A stretch of 64,000 bases of DNA, taken from Changchengzhania lutea. GTDB lineage: Bacteria; Bacteroidota; Bacteroidia; Flavobacteriales; Flavobacteriaceae. Shown here piece after piece: positions 1 through 7,875 of the stretch. Position 1 is the first letter of the stretch; the number at the start of each line of letters is the position of its first letter. A program made the position numbers and the translations under genes. The stretch covers positions 3,162,499-3,226,498 of the forward strand of contig NZ_CP039456.1 in assembly GCF_006974145.1 (NCBI RefSeq). The letters run 5' to 3'. A model generated the notes under the pieces. That model worked only from the letters and a program-made list of their open reading frames with translations, was not told the DNA's origin and ran no database searches.

Positions 1-2
1 TA

Positions 3-1259
3 AAAGTAAAAGCAGGCGCATTACAAATGACCACGTTTGTGGTAGTTGTTATAGCGTTGTTATTGGCTGCTTTTATCATTTTAATCCACACACATAAAAC
101 GTTTAAAGTTCAAACTGATTTCGTTATAGAAACCATTAAGAATACAGACAGAGGTTTGCGTTATTCTTTAAATAATAACATGCTATTAAACGATACGATT
201 TCAATTAGTCTAGATGACGAAGATTATAAAACCTTGAAAGCACATCGCGATTATTGGGGGCTTTTTGAAAAAGTAACAGTAGTTTCAACCCTAAGGAACA
301 AAGTCTTTAAGAAAGTAGCTTTAATCGGAGCAGAGCAACCTAAAATTGATAGAACTGCACTTTATTTAGAAGATAATAACCGTCCATTGGTTTTAGTAGG
401 AAACACTATAATTGATGGGGTCACTTATTTACCAAAAAAAGGCGTTAGAACAGGTAATATTTCTGGACATTCCTATTATGGTGAACAGCTTATTTATGGA
501 AGACAAAAAACTAGCTCTAAGTTACCAAAACTGAATCCGGAACTGTTAAAACAAATTAAAGCTTTTACTGAAATTTATACAACCATCGATTCAGATCAAT
601 TTATAGATTTGAATACAATAAGAACTTTTCAAAATTCATTTTACAAGCCATTACAAATAATTTATAGTTTAGAACAGATTAATCTTTCTGAAATTAAATT
701 GACAGGGCATATTTTGGTGCAATCGAAAACTAAAATCACGGTTGATTCTTCTTCTAATCTAAAAGATGTTATTTTAATAGCTCCAGAAATAGACATTAAA
801 AATAATGTTATTGGGACATTTCAGGCTTTAGCAACTAAATCCGTCCAAGTTGGAAGCAATTGCCAATTGAACTACCCAAGTGTCTTGATTTTAAATGAAG
901 AACATCAAACTAAAGCATCTCCAACTAATGTAAAAGAATCTCCTTTCATTAAAATGGAAAAAGGCTCAGTAATAAAAGGGATAATTACTTACTTAGGAGA
1001 CACAAAAAATTATAAAGCACAAGTTTTAATTGATGACAATGTTACCATAACAGGAGAAGTTTATTGCAATAAAAATGTAGAACTTTTAGGGAAGGTAAAT
1101 GGAAGTGTTTTCACATCTGGATTTGTGGCAAATCAATCAGGTTCGGTATATCAAAACCATATTTACAATGGCACTATAGTCGTTAATAAATTGCCAGAAG
1201 AGTATGTAGGATTATCATTTATAAACTCTAAAAAAGACATTGCCAAATGGTTATACTAA
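3..1259 (+). CDS. Pseudopilin-like membrane-anchored protein, 5' end outside the window
   Basis: The first ATG in this frame is at 27, but the frame stays open to the window edge and reads KVKAGALQ before it. The real start is therefore probably upstream, and the protein is longer than the 410 residues counted from the ATG. A hydrophobic segment (VVVVIALLLAAFIIL) sits right after the basic stretch, as in type IV pilin or type II pseudopilin leaders. The remaining ~380 residues are soluble, with beta-rich repeats towards the C-terminus reminiscent of bactofilin or polymer-like sheets, but I do not recognise a named domain. It overlaps the next gene by 13 bases, and two more pseudopilins and a GspF protein follow. 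A role in a pilus or secretion-like machine is inferred from this context. Confidence 0.7.
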   Translation, partial: KVKAGALQMTTFVVVVIALLLAAFIILIHTHKTFKVQTDFVIETIKNTDRGLRYSLNNNMLLNDTISISLDDEDYKTLKAHRDYWGLFEKVTVVSTLRNKVFKKVALIGAEQPKIDRTALYLEDNNRPLVLVGNTIIDGVTYLPKKGVRTGNISGHSYYGEQLIYGRQKTSSKLPKLNPELLKQIKAFTEIYTTIDSDQFIDLNTIRTFQNSFYKPLQIIYSLEQINLSEIKLTGHILVQSKTKITVDSSSNLKDVILIAPEIDIKNNVIGTFQALATKSVQVGSNCQLNYPSVLILNEEHQTKASPTNVKESPFIKMEKGSVIKGIITYLGDTKNYKAQVLIDDNVTITGEVYCNKNVELLGKVNGSVFTSGFVANQSGSVYQNHIYNGTIVVNKLPEEYVGLSFINSKKDIAKWLY

Positions 1260-1579
1260 AAAAAATAGAAGCATCATCCTTAATGGAAACATTGGTCGCT
1301 ACAGTACTTATAGTGGTAGTGTTTATGATAGCTAGTATGATACTGAATAATTTATTTTCAAATACTATTAAGACTAACACTAGGGTTATTGATGCAAAGT
1401 TAAATGAAATTGAATATTTATTTAGGCATGATAAAATTCAAGTGCCTTTTTATGATGATTACAAATCTTGGGAGATAGCCATAGAACACAATAAGAATAA
1501 AGGTCAAAATAGTATTAGGCTTGAAGCCAAAAACACCGAAACCAACAAAACCATTTTAAAAGAAATTAGTGCTAACTAA
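1247..1579 (+). CDS. Prepilin-type N-terminal methylation domain protein
   Basis: A 110-residue protein with a short basic leader (MVILKKIEA) followed by SSLMETLVATVLIVVVF, the typical pseudopilin pattern with Glu at position +5 and a long hydrophobic helix. The residue before the inferred cleavage site is Ala rather than the usual Gly. The rest is a short globular region without a recognisable domain. Its start overlaps the previous gene and its end overlaps the next by 11 bases, so the four genes 1-3166 form one tightly packed operon. It is probably a minor pseudopilin processed by a prepilin peptidase that is not in this window. Confidence 0.8.
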   Translation: MVILKKIEASSLMETLVATVLIVVVFMIASMILNNLFSNTIKTNTRVIDAKLNEIEYLFRHDKIQVPFYDDYKSWEIAIEHNKNKGQNSIRLEAKNTETNKTILKEISAN

Positions 1580-2033
1580 ACACAAAATATCAGCGTATAC
1601 AATAAGTGAAATGATTGTGGTTCTTATTATCACAAGTATTGTTGTTGGTATGGCTTTTTCCGTGTTAAGAATGGTTCAAAAACATATGAATAGTATTCAA
1701 CATAACTTAGAGAAAACTACGGAGTTAAACAAACTTGAGCAGTCTTTATGGCTAGATTTTAATAGACATTCAAAAATTGAATATGATACTATTGAGGATG
1801 AACTCGTCTTTTCATCTGAGATAGATACAATATCCTATAGATTTTCTGAAACTTATATTATTAAAGATATAGATACTTTTAATATTCCATTAAAAAATAA
1901 AACGTTCTTTTTTGATGGTACCGAAGTACCTAATGATGTCATTGACGCTTTAAAAATAGAAACATCAAAAGTATTTCAGAATCAGCAACTTTTTGTCTTC
2001 AAACAAAATGATGCGACTTTATTTATGAACTAA
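1569..2033 (+). CDS. Prepilin-type N-terminal methylation domain protein (minor pseudopilin)
   Basis: A 154-residue protein that begins with a GTG codon overlapping the end of the previous gene. The N-terminus MLTKHKISA-YTISEMIVVLIITSIVVG carries the pseudopilin signature: a basic leader, Ala at -1, Glu at +5, then a ~20-residue hydrophobic helix. The C-terminal part is soluble, similar in size to GspI/GspJ-type minor pseudopilins. The stop codon overlaps the ATG of the GspF homologue by one base, so translational coupling is likely. The function as a pilus or secretion subunit is inferred from the leader and from the GspF neighbour. Confidence 0.8.
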   Translation: MLTKHKISAYTISEMIVVLIITSIVVGMAFSVLRMVQKHMNSIQHNLEKTTELNKLEQSLWLDFNRHSKIEYDTIEDELVFSSEIDTISYRFSETYIIKDIDTFNIPLKNKTFFFDGTEVPNDVIDALKIETSKVFQNQQLFVFKQNDATLFMN

Positions 2034-3166
2034 TGGCATTTCAATTAGAAAACATATCGAAACCAGTTTCATTAAAAAAAGAACCTACTGACCATTTAAG
2101 TTTTCTAAAACAAGAAATCACATTTTTTAATAATACCTTTTCAAATAAAATAAAAGAAGATTTTTATACAGAAATAAGTGTACTATTAAAAGCAGGGGTA
2201 TCCTTAAAAGATAGTTTAGACCTTATTGAGAATTCTCAGAAGAAAAAACAAAATAAAGAATTACTAAAAAAAATATCGCAAGATATTGTTTCAGGTCAAT
2301 CATTATCCGATGCTTTAAAAACCCACAAACAATTTACAGATTACGAGTTTCATTCCATTAAAATAGGAGAAGAAACAGGAACGTTAGCTAAAGTAAGTGA
2401 ACAATTAGGTAATTTCTTTGCCAGAAAAAATGAACAACGTAGAAACCTAATAAGTGCCTTAACCTATCCATTTATAATTTTAAGTACAGCAGTTTTGGTA
2501 GTTGTGTTTATGTTACAATATGTAGTGCCTATGTTTCAAGATATTTTTAAGCAACAGGGTGTTGAATTACCAAACATAACTAAATTTATAATTAGAGTTT
2601 CAGATTTTTTAGGAAGTTATGGTTTTGTAATATTCATTCTATTAATTGGAATTCTAGTATTGCAACCATTTTTAAACAAAAAGAAAGGATTTAAAAAAAT
2701 AAAGGATAAATTCATTTTAAAACTTCCCTTTATCGGCAACTTTGCGAGACTGGTTTATTTATCGCAATTCACACAAGCGGTGTCACTTCTAACGGCTTCT
2801 AAAGTTCCAGTTGTAAATAGCATTCAATTGGTAAAGCAAATGATTAATTTTTATCCTTTGCAACATGCACTTGAAACTGTGGAACAGCATATTTTGAAAG
2901 GAGAATCATTGAGCAAAAGTTTAAGTCAACATAAATTATTTGATGATAAAATGATTGCCCTTGTAAAAGTAGCTGAAGAAACCAATCAAACCGAATACAT
3001 TTTTGATAGACTTAATATGCAATACAATACGCAAGTACAGCAACTATCAAAAATGTTATCTACCATTATGGAGCCATTTATTATTCTAATTGTTGGGGTT
3101 TTGGTAGGTGTTATTCTAATAGCTATGTATTTACCAATGTTTAAATTGAGTAGTGTTATGGGTTGA
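2033..3166 (+). CDS. Type II secretion system F family protein (GspF/PilC)
   Basis: A 377-residue inner-membrane platform protein. It contains two copies of the T2SSF domain: the first around residues 45-165 (FYTEISVLLKAGVSLKDSL, then IKIGEETGTLAKVSEQLG) and the second around 245-370 (FTQAVSLLTASKVPVVNSI, then VKVAEETNQTEYIFDRL). Three hydrophobic segments lie near residues 145-170, 195-215 and 345-370, as in PilC and GspF. The length is close to the usual ~400 residues. It is the last gene of the pseudopilin operon; no GspE ATPase or secretin gene is visible in the window, so the other parts probably lie upstream. Confidence 0.92.
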   Translation: MAFQLENISKPVSLKKEPTDHLSFLKQEITFFNNTFSNKIKEDFYTEISVLLKAGVSLKDSLDLIENSQKKKQNKELLKKISQDIVSGQSLSDALKTHKQFTDYEFHSIKIGEETGTLAKVSEQLGNFFARKNEQRRNLISALTYPFIILSTAVLVVVFMLQYVVPMFQDIFKQQGVELPNITKFIIRVSDFLGSYGFVIFILLIGILVLQPFLNKKKGFKKIKDKFILKLPFIGNFARLVYLSQFTQAVSLLTASKVPVVNSIQLVKQMINFYPLQHALETVEQHILKGESLSKSLSQHKLFDDKMIALVKVAEETNQTEYIFDRLNMQYNTQVQQLSKMLSTIMEPFIILIVGVLVGVILIAMYLPMFKLSSVMG

Positions 3167-3472
3167 AAGTAATAGACCGAATTAATTTGCCACATAGATA
3201 AGGAAATATAATTTGGTATTTTTGTAAGAGACAGAAAAGAATTAGATTTAGTAACAATCTTACAAACTAAATATTTCAACTTTTATTTCAAAGAATAAAA
3301 AAGTAAATTTTATTTATGCTTTTTTAATAGAAATTGTATATTTGCTCACCATAAAAACAAATAAAATTTGTTTTTAAATAGTTTATTTTGACTTTAGTGT
3401 ACAATTAGGTGAACACAAAAAGATGAAAATTACAAAACAGCAGTAAATACAGGTGGTTTGAACAATCTATTT

Positions 3473-3490
3473 AATCCTGCCACCCCGACA
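3473..3490 (+). repeat. tRNA-Pro-like 3' end, candidate attachment-site remnant
   Basis: The bases AATCCTGCCACCCCGACA fit the end of a tRNA: the 3' half of a T-stem (CCTGC), a 3' acceptor strand (CACCCCG) and a discriminator A followed by CA. A proline tRNA would need CGGGGTG at its 5' end, and nothing upstream supplies it or the rest of a cloverleaf, so this is only a fragment. A terminator hairpin follows 20 bases later, as after a real tRNA, and a tyrosine integrase gene follows at 3743. The reading as an att site is inference; the fragment is short enough to be chance. Confidence 0.4.
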
Positions 3491-3510
3491 AATTATAGCA
3501 TCAATCTATA

Positions 3511-3550
3511 CCAAAAACCTGTTAATCGTATGATTATCAGGTTTTTTTGG
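3511..3550 (+). terminator. Intrinsic terminator hairpin after the tRNA-like fragment
   Basis: The arms CCAAAAACCTGTTAATC and GATTATCAGGTTTTTTTGG pair almost completely around a GTAT loop (one mismatch, plus two extra T). The T-run on the right arm makes it terminator-like on the + strand, and the A-run on the left arm gives the same on the - strand. Confidence 0.65.
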
Positions 3551-3742
3551 TTTTAGGAATATCATAAGAATTGATATGTTCTGATTAAAAACGTCAACAA
3601 ATCGGATAACAAATTAAAATATCGAAAAGTGTTGACCAGATTTATAGCCAACGGTTTACGACTCAATAAATAAATGTATCTTTATAAGTGATTTGACTTT
3701 CGTCTGATAACAACGAATTATTGTTAATTAAAAGACGAAATA

Positions 3743-4630
3743 ATGAAAACATCTTCCACCTTCAGTATTTTGTTCTGGGCGGACTTCTCCAGAGCAAAGA
3801 ATGACCAAGCATCAATTTATGCAAGAATTACGGTAAATGGTAAACGAGCTACCATCAGTTTAAAACGAAAAGTTTTAGTACCTGATTGGGACGTCCATAA
3901 AAACAGAGCTCGGGGAACAAACCAAAAATCGAGAATCCTGAACAGTTATTTAGATGAAACTTACAATCATCTGTTTAAATGTTATCGTGATTTAATGAAT
4001 GAGCATAAATTGATTACCGCCCAAGTTATTAAGGCTCGATACTTCGGTAATGACGAAAATAATCGCTCAATTACTGATATTATCAATTACCATAATGAAG
4101 ATATGGTAAACAAGTTAAAGTGGGGAACACAAAAAAATTACTACACTACACAAAGTTATATCTCCAAATTTCTATCGAAATTCTATAAGACCACAGACCT
4201 TTACTTACGGGAACTCGATTATCACTTTATCATTAAGTTCGAGAAATACCTTCGAGACTATGTACCGGAAGACCATCAAAAGCCAATGGGCAATAATACC
4301 GTGATGAAGCATATCGAGCGTTTTAGAAAGATGATAAACTTATCGTTGAAATTAGGGTGGATTGAACGCGACCCATTTATCAATTTCAAAGCTAAATTCA
4401 TTAAAAACGAAAGAGGCTTTTTAAGTCTTGAAGAGCTTCAAGAGATAGAAAACAAACAATTTACCATTCATAGACTGGAATTGGTAAAGGATTTGTTTGT
4501 TTTTAGCTGCTATACCAGTTTGAGCTATATCGATGTTATCCATTTGACTGCGGATAATATCTGTATAGGAATAGACGGCGAACTTTGGATTTATTACAAA
4601 CGTGAAAAAACGACAAAACCCATAAGAGTG
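3743..4630 (+). pseudogene. Truncated tyrosine recombinase (integrase), Bacteroidetes IntDOT-like family
   Basis: The N-terminal ~90 residues match the Arm DNA-binding domain of Bacteroidetes integrases (FSILFWADFSRAKNDQASIYARITVNGKRATISL). A SAM-like core-binding domain follows (around residues 105-215, with NTVMKHIERFRKMINLSLKLGWIERDPF). The catalytic domain starts (FVFSCYTSLSYIDVIHLT) with Ser where most tyrosine recombinases have the first Arg, as reported for IntDOT. The gene is then cut: native sequence stops at about codon 296 (PIRV), where the terminal repeat of an ISL3 element begins. The open frame continues to 4723 only through IS sequence. The HxxR and Tyr motifs are missing, so it cannot be active. 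Confidence 0.85.
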
Positions 4631-6408
4631 CAAAAAACGGACAAACCGGTTCTTCCTCATATTTGGGGAAACATCAACCAGTTTGAGATAATATCACCTT
4701 CTTACGCAATAGATCAAAGCTAGCCCTGCCATACATTTGTCTTTTTATACTCTTTATCCGGTTTACATGGCCTTCCACAGCACCATTGCTCCAGGGCATG
4801 TTAATTCCGTTTTTAACGGCTTTAATATCCCTCAATAAACCATTGGCAAAAGAGGTTAAGCCCGGCATTTTGTATTTTGAGCGTTTTATAAATTCAATCC
4901 ATCGGTTTATATTGCCACATCCTCTTTTTAACATCGTTTTGAAAATCTGCACCAATTTTCGAATGACCTGTAGTTCTGATATATTATCTAATAGTGTTTG
5001 TGGATACTTTCGCTCATCAGGATCTTTAATAACAGTTAAGCAAGAACCAATATATTTAGCCAGTGTCCTTGAACTTAAGGGTTTTATATAGGGGATTTTT
5101 GAATTTGTGCAAAATCCGGCGTGGATATTTCAAATCTTTCCTTTATGATATTTATATTGTGGTAAGCCTGCGTTCTACTTCCTTTGTATCCCAATTCATA
5201 AATCTCGTCTATTATATCTTTCATCATATATCCTTGGTCATTTAATCGAGCAACAATGTGCTGGGCAAATAACTCAATATTGGTTGACTTAGAGCTTATT
5301 CTGGGAGGTAATGATTCTAGTGGGAGATATGAATGAACAGTATTACGGCTTATGCGCAAATCCCTTGCAATCTTTCGTTTAGATATGCCCTTAGCCTGTA
5401 ATTCCTTAACCTTATTGAAGGTATCCTGCCTCTGGTCTACTTTTATTTCAACTATTTTTTGGACTTTTGATAATGGTTGCGACTTTTTTCCCTTATCACA
5501 GCCTGCATTCTGACCATCGGACATATTTAAAAGCCCATTGCTTTTATCTTTAATAAGCTTTTTAATTTTTGGATTCACACTTTTGAAATACTTGTCCAAA
5601 GCATCGGATAGGTTCATTAATAAATGAAATCGGTCCGCGACCTGTTCAGCATTTGGACAAACTTCATTGATAGCAGAAGCATACGAACTGGCCCTGTCTC
5701 GAAGGTAAAATATCAATAGGCTTTGAAGTCTCCATATCAATGAGGATGGTTCCGTAACTTATCCCTTTTCGGTATGCAAAATCATCAACGCCAAGCACCT
5801 TTGGCTGTATTATTGGTGGTAGTTGTTGTCTGTGGACTATTCGTGTAATGGTTGGGCTGCTAACCGAAATTAGTAGTTGTTTAGACAGTATACTGCCCAG
5901 TTTTCCTGTTAATTCAATTGACAAGGCATCCAGTATCTTTGATACCCTTTTTGTCCTTCTTGAATACCTCAGAATATATGGTGTTTGTTCTGAGAATACT
6001 TTTCGGTTACATTGTGGGTTTTGGCATTTAAATTTGCGCGTCTTTAGGATAATAGTGGTTTTGTTTTGAAATACTGGAAGATCTGATAGTGTTCGGGTAT
6101 AATGATCGTGGACTTTATTGCTATATTTTTCACATTTCGGACATTTTGATCGCTTAGCTTTTACTGATGCGTATATTTTAACAATGGAGCAAGAGTAATC
6201 AATATTATTTACAATTAGCACAGGCATGCCAATCAGTCGTTTTATGGTCATAAGTAGTTGTCTGATAACTACTTAAAGATAATAAATATGGTCTTACAAA
6301 ACAAAAGAATATGCTTTTATTTATCTGACTATCAACAATATAAGACGCCAACCAATGTTTGTGGATTTCCCCAAATATGAGGAAGAACCACTTTGTCCGT
6401 TTTTTGCA
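4629..6408. mobile_element. ISL3-family insertion sequence with terminal inverted repeats
   Basis: The outer ends are inverted copies of each other. Left from 4629: TGCAAAAAACGGACAAA, two variable bases, then GGTTCTTCCTCATATTTGG. Right: the reverse complement of the same sequence ending at 6408. The arms match over about 43 bases with only two mismatches. Inside is one transposase gene on the - strand, now broken. The flanks do not form a target duplication: the left neighbour is the integrase and the right neighbour is an IS1595-type transposase, and the 8 bases outside each end differ. The exact outer base is uncertain by two or three positions. Confidence 0.85.
4674..6251 (-). pseudogene. 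ISL3-family transposase, broken by an internal deletion and a frameshift
   Basis: Three fragments in different frames add up to an ISL3 transposase. The N-terminal part (6251 to about 5705) carries the CxxC...CxxxxC zinc finger ([18 protein letters not shown]) and the start of the DDE domain ([12 protein letters not shown]). The middle (about 5705 to 5092) begins [21 protein letters not shown] and includes the HTH insert (KGISKRKIARDLRISRNTV). The C-terminal part (about 5092 to 4674) ends in PWSNGAVEGHVNRIKSIKRQMYGRASF with the catalytic Glu. At ~5705 LPSR runs directly into RDRASSY; in the family about 20 residues lie between these motifs, so a deletion between two short SRD-like repeats is likely. 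At ~5095 a one-base shift creates a stop. Confidence 0.85.
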
Positions 6409-6934
6409 GGCTGACGAAGGATATTTTACAATAGAGGCATCTGCCCATAAACATGGGACACAGAAAGCAGGGCGTGGCAGTAGGACCAAATCCAATGTGA
6501 TGATAATGGCAGAGAGTACTGTTTTAGAAGGTATAAATACAGGAAAAGTAGGGCGTCAAGCTAGATACTTCAAAGCGAAGGTTCTTACGGGCCATAAAAT
6601 GGAGGGAACCGATCAAACACTACAGAAAGCAATAGATAATGATGATTCTATAGTTTTTACCGATAAGAGCACATCATATGTGAACATCGCCGACTATGTA
6701 GATATACATATCAGCGAAAAGTCAAACGAACGAACAACAAAAGAGACCTTGAAATGGGTGCATATTGCTATAAGCAATGCAAAAAGGAACTTCGTGGGAA
6801 CATATCACAAGATTACAGCCAAATATTTACAGCTTTATTTAAATGAGTTCATTTATAAGCTCAATAGAAGATATTTTGGTGAAAAGGTTTTCGATAGACT
6901 TGTTATAGCTAGCATTACAGCTAATGGACATTAA
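6409..6934 (+). pseudogene. 3' fragment of an IS1595-family (ISXO2-like) transposase
   Basis: From the ISL3 right end the frame reads ADEGYFTIEASAHKHGTQKAGRGSRTK, the start of the ISXO2-like DDE domain, whose first acidic residue sits in the DEGYF motif. It continues through FTDKSTSYVN (second acidic residue) and KWVHIAISNAKRNFVGTYH to the family's C-terminal signature NEFIYKLNRRYFGEKVFDRL. The N-terminal zinc ribbon and about 100 residues are absent because the ISL3 element replaces them. The open frame reading into it from 6359 is IS terminal-repeat sequence, not a real start. It is non-functional. Confidence 0.85.
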
Positions 6935-7019
6935 ACGGATATGCAATAAAACATTAAAACGATTTCATATCAACTCTTTATGTGCAAGCTAAAAACCAAT
7001 CAAAATCATATAAAAATAA

Positions 7020-7712
7020 TTTTTTTTTTTATTTATCTCTTTACTGACTATTTCTTTTCAAATATCCGCTCAAGATGGTCTTGACGAATCAAAATCATTA
7101 GGATTAATTTCTTATTTAAATACTATAAAAGAACTATCTGAAAACAAAATTTTATGGTCTGAATCAAAATATACCCAAAGAAAAACCAAGAGACTTGAAT
7201 CAATAAAAAAAGCAAAAAATGAAACAGAAAAAAAAGAATTAGAATATAAACAGAAGTTAGACGATGATATTAGACAAGGAATCCAAAATAAATATGCTCA
7301 ATTAAGATGGAAAAACAACTTATTAATTAATCAATTTTCTGCAGATATAGTTGATAAAAACAGAATGTCTATTTATAGAAATATGAACAAATACTTGTCA
7401 AGTGGGAAAGACATTACTAATAGACTAAAAAAGTTTGAAGTACTTTTAAAAACAGTAGATGGAAGCTATTTGGACCTGATTTATTCTAAATACAAGACTG
7501 GTGGACCTCAAAGTGTAGCTGGATTACAAGAAATATTTACTCTCGCTGGAATTAATCCGTATACAATCTATAAGGACATAAAAGCATCAAAAGAAAAGAA
7601 AATAGCAACTCTTGTAGGATACATTAAGGAAATGAGATTAAAACCATTATCGGAATTGACATCTGCAACTAAGCCAAAGCAAGAAGAAAAAGACAAAAAG
7701 GATAAGGATTGA
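7020..7712 (+). pseudogene. Decayed gene for a small secreted protein of unknown function (no valid start)
   Basis: The frame is open from 7020 to a TGA at 7710-7712, giving ~230 residues. The first ATG is at 7365 and would skip half the reading frame. The upstream part reads like a signal peptide (FFFLFISLLTISFQISAQDG), followed by a lysine/glutamate-rich, probably helical region and a second helical region (SVAGLQEIFTLAGINPYTIYKDIKA). An 11-T run (7020-7030) lies exactly where the start should be. With one T fewer, the frame would begin ATA AAA ATA ATT and read IKIIFFFLFISLLTISFQISAQ from an ATA codon. The gene therefore seems to have lost its ATG, its frame, or both. The family is not recognised. 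It may be island cargo. Confidence 0.5.
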
Positions 7713-7875
7713 AAAACGAAAAAAGCAGCATATAAAAATGGTTACAAGTAATTGATTGTTCTCACCTACTTCTGAAAATCCGCGAGGCTTTTTCAGTTTG
7801 CTGTGTACTTGCAAAGTTAAGTGCTAACCCACGCAACTTCTCATAGCCGTGACCGATAAGCGTAATCCCAAAACC
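7713..7875. other. Short non-coding block at the right edge of the island
   Basis: No open frame is seen. From about 7743 to 7862 the base composition is less AT-rich than its surroundings, with stretches such as CCGCGAGGCTTTTTCAG and CCCACGCAACTTCTCATAGC. It may be the tail of an acquired segment or a structured repeat. A terminator for the convergent helicase gene (stop at 7876) is not obvious. Confidence 0.3.

Larger units (their letters stand above)
3167..3742. other. Gene-free stretch at the left edge of the mobile island
   Basis: No convincing coding region is seen here. It contains a TATATTTG box at 3337-3344 (Bacteroidota -7 pattern) with no clear -33 TTG, a perfect 10-bp inverted repeat with a 3-base loop at 3353-3375, the tRNA-like 3' end at 3473-3490 and a terminator hairpin at 3511-3550. 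It separates the pilin-like operon from the integrase and probably contains the left junction of the integrated island. Confidence 0.5.

Noticed and set aside
3353-3375. The AAAAACAAAT palindrome as the gspF terminator
   Set aside because: The stem is pure A/T plus one C-G pair and lies almost 190 bases from the gspF stop, so it is weak evidence; it is noted only within the intergenic entry.
4786-5245. + strand frames within the ISL3 element
   Set aside because: They are antisense to the broken transposase and show no family features.
6205-6495. A - strand frame spanning the ISL3 right end and the IS1595 fragment
   Set aside because: It crosses an element boundary and reads terminal-repeat sequence; not a gene.
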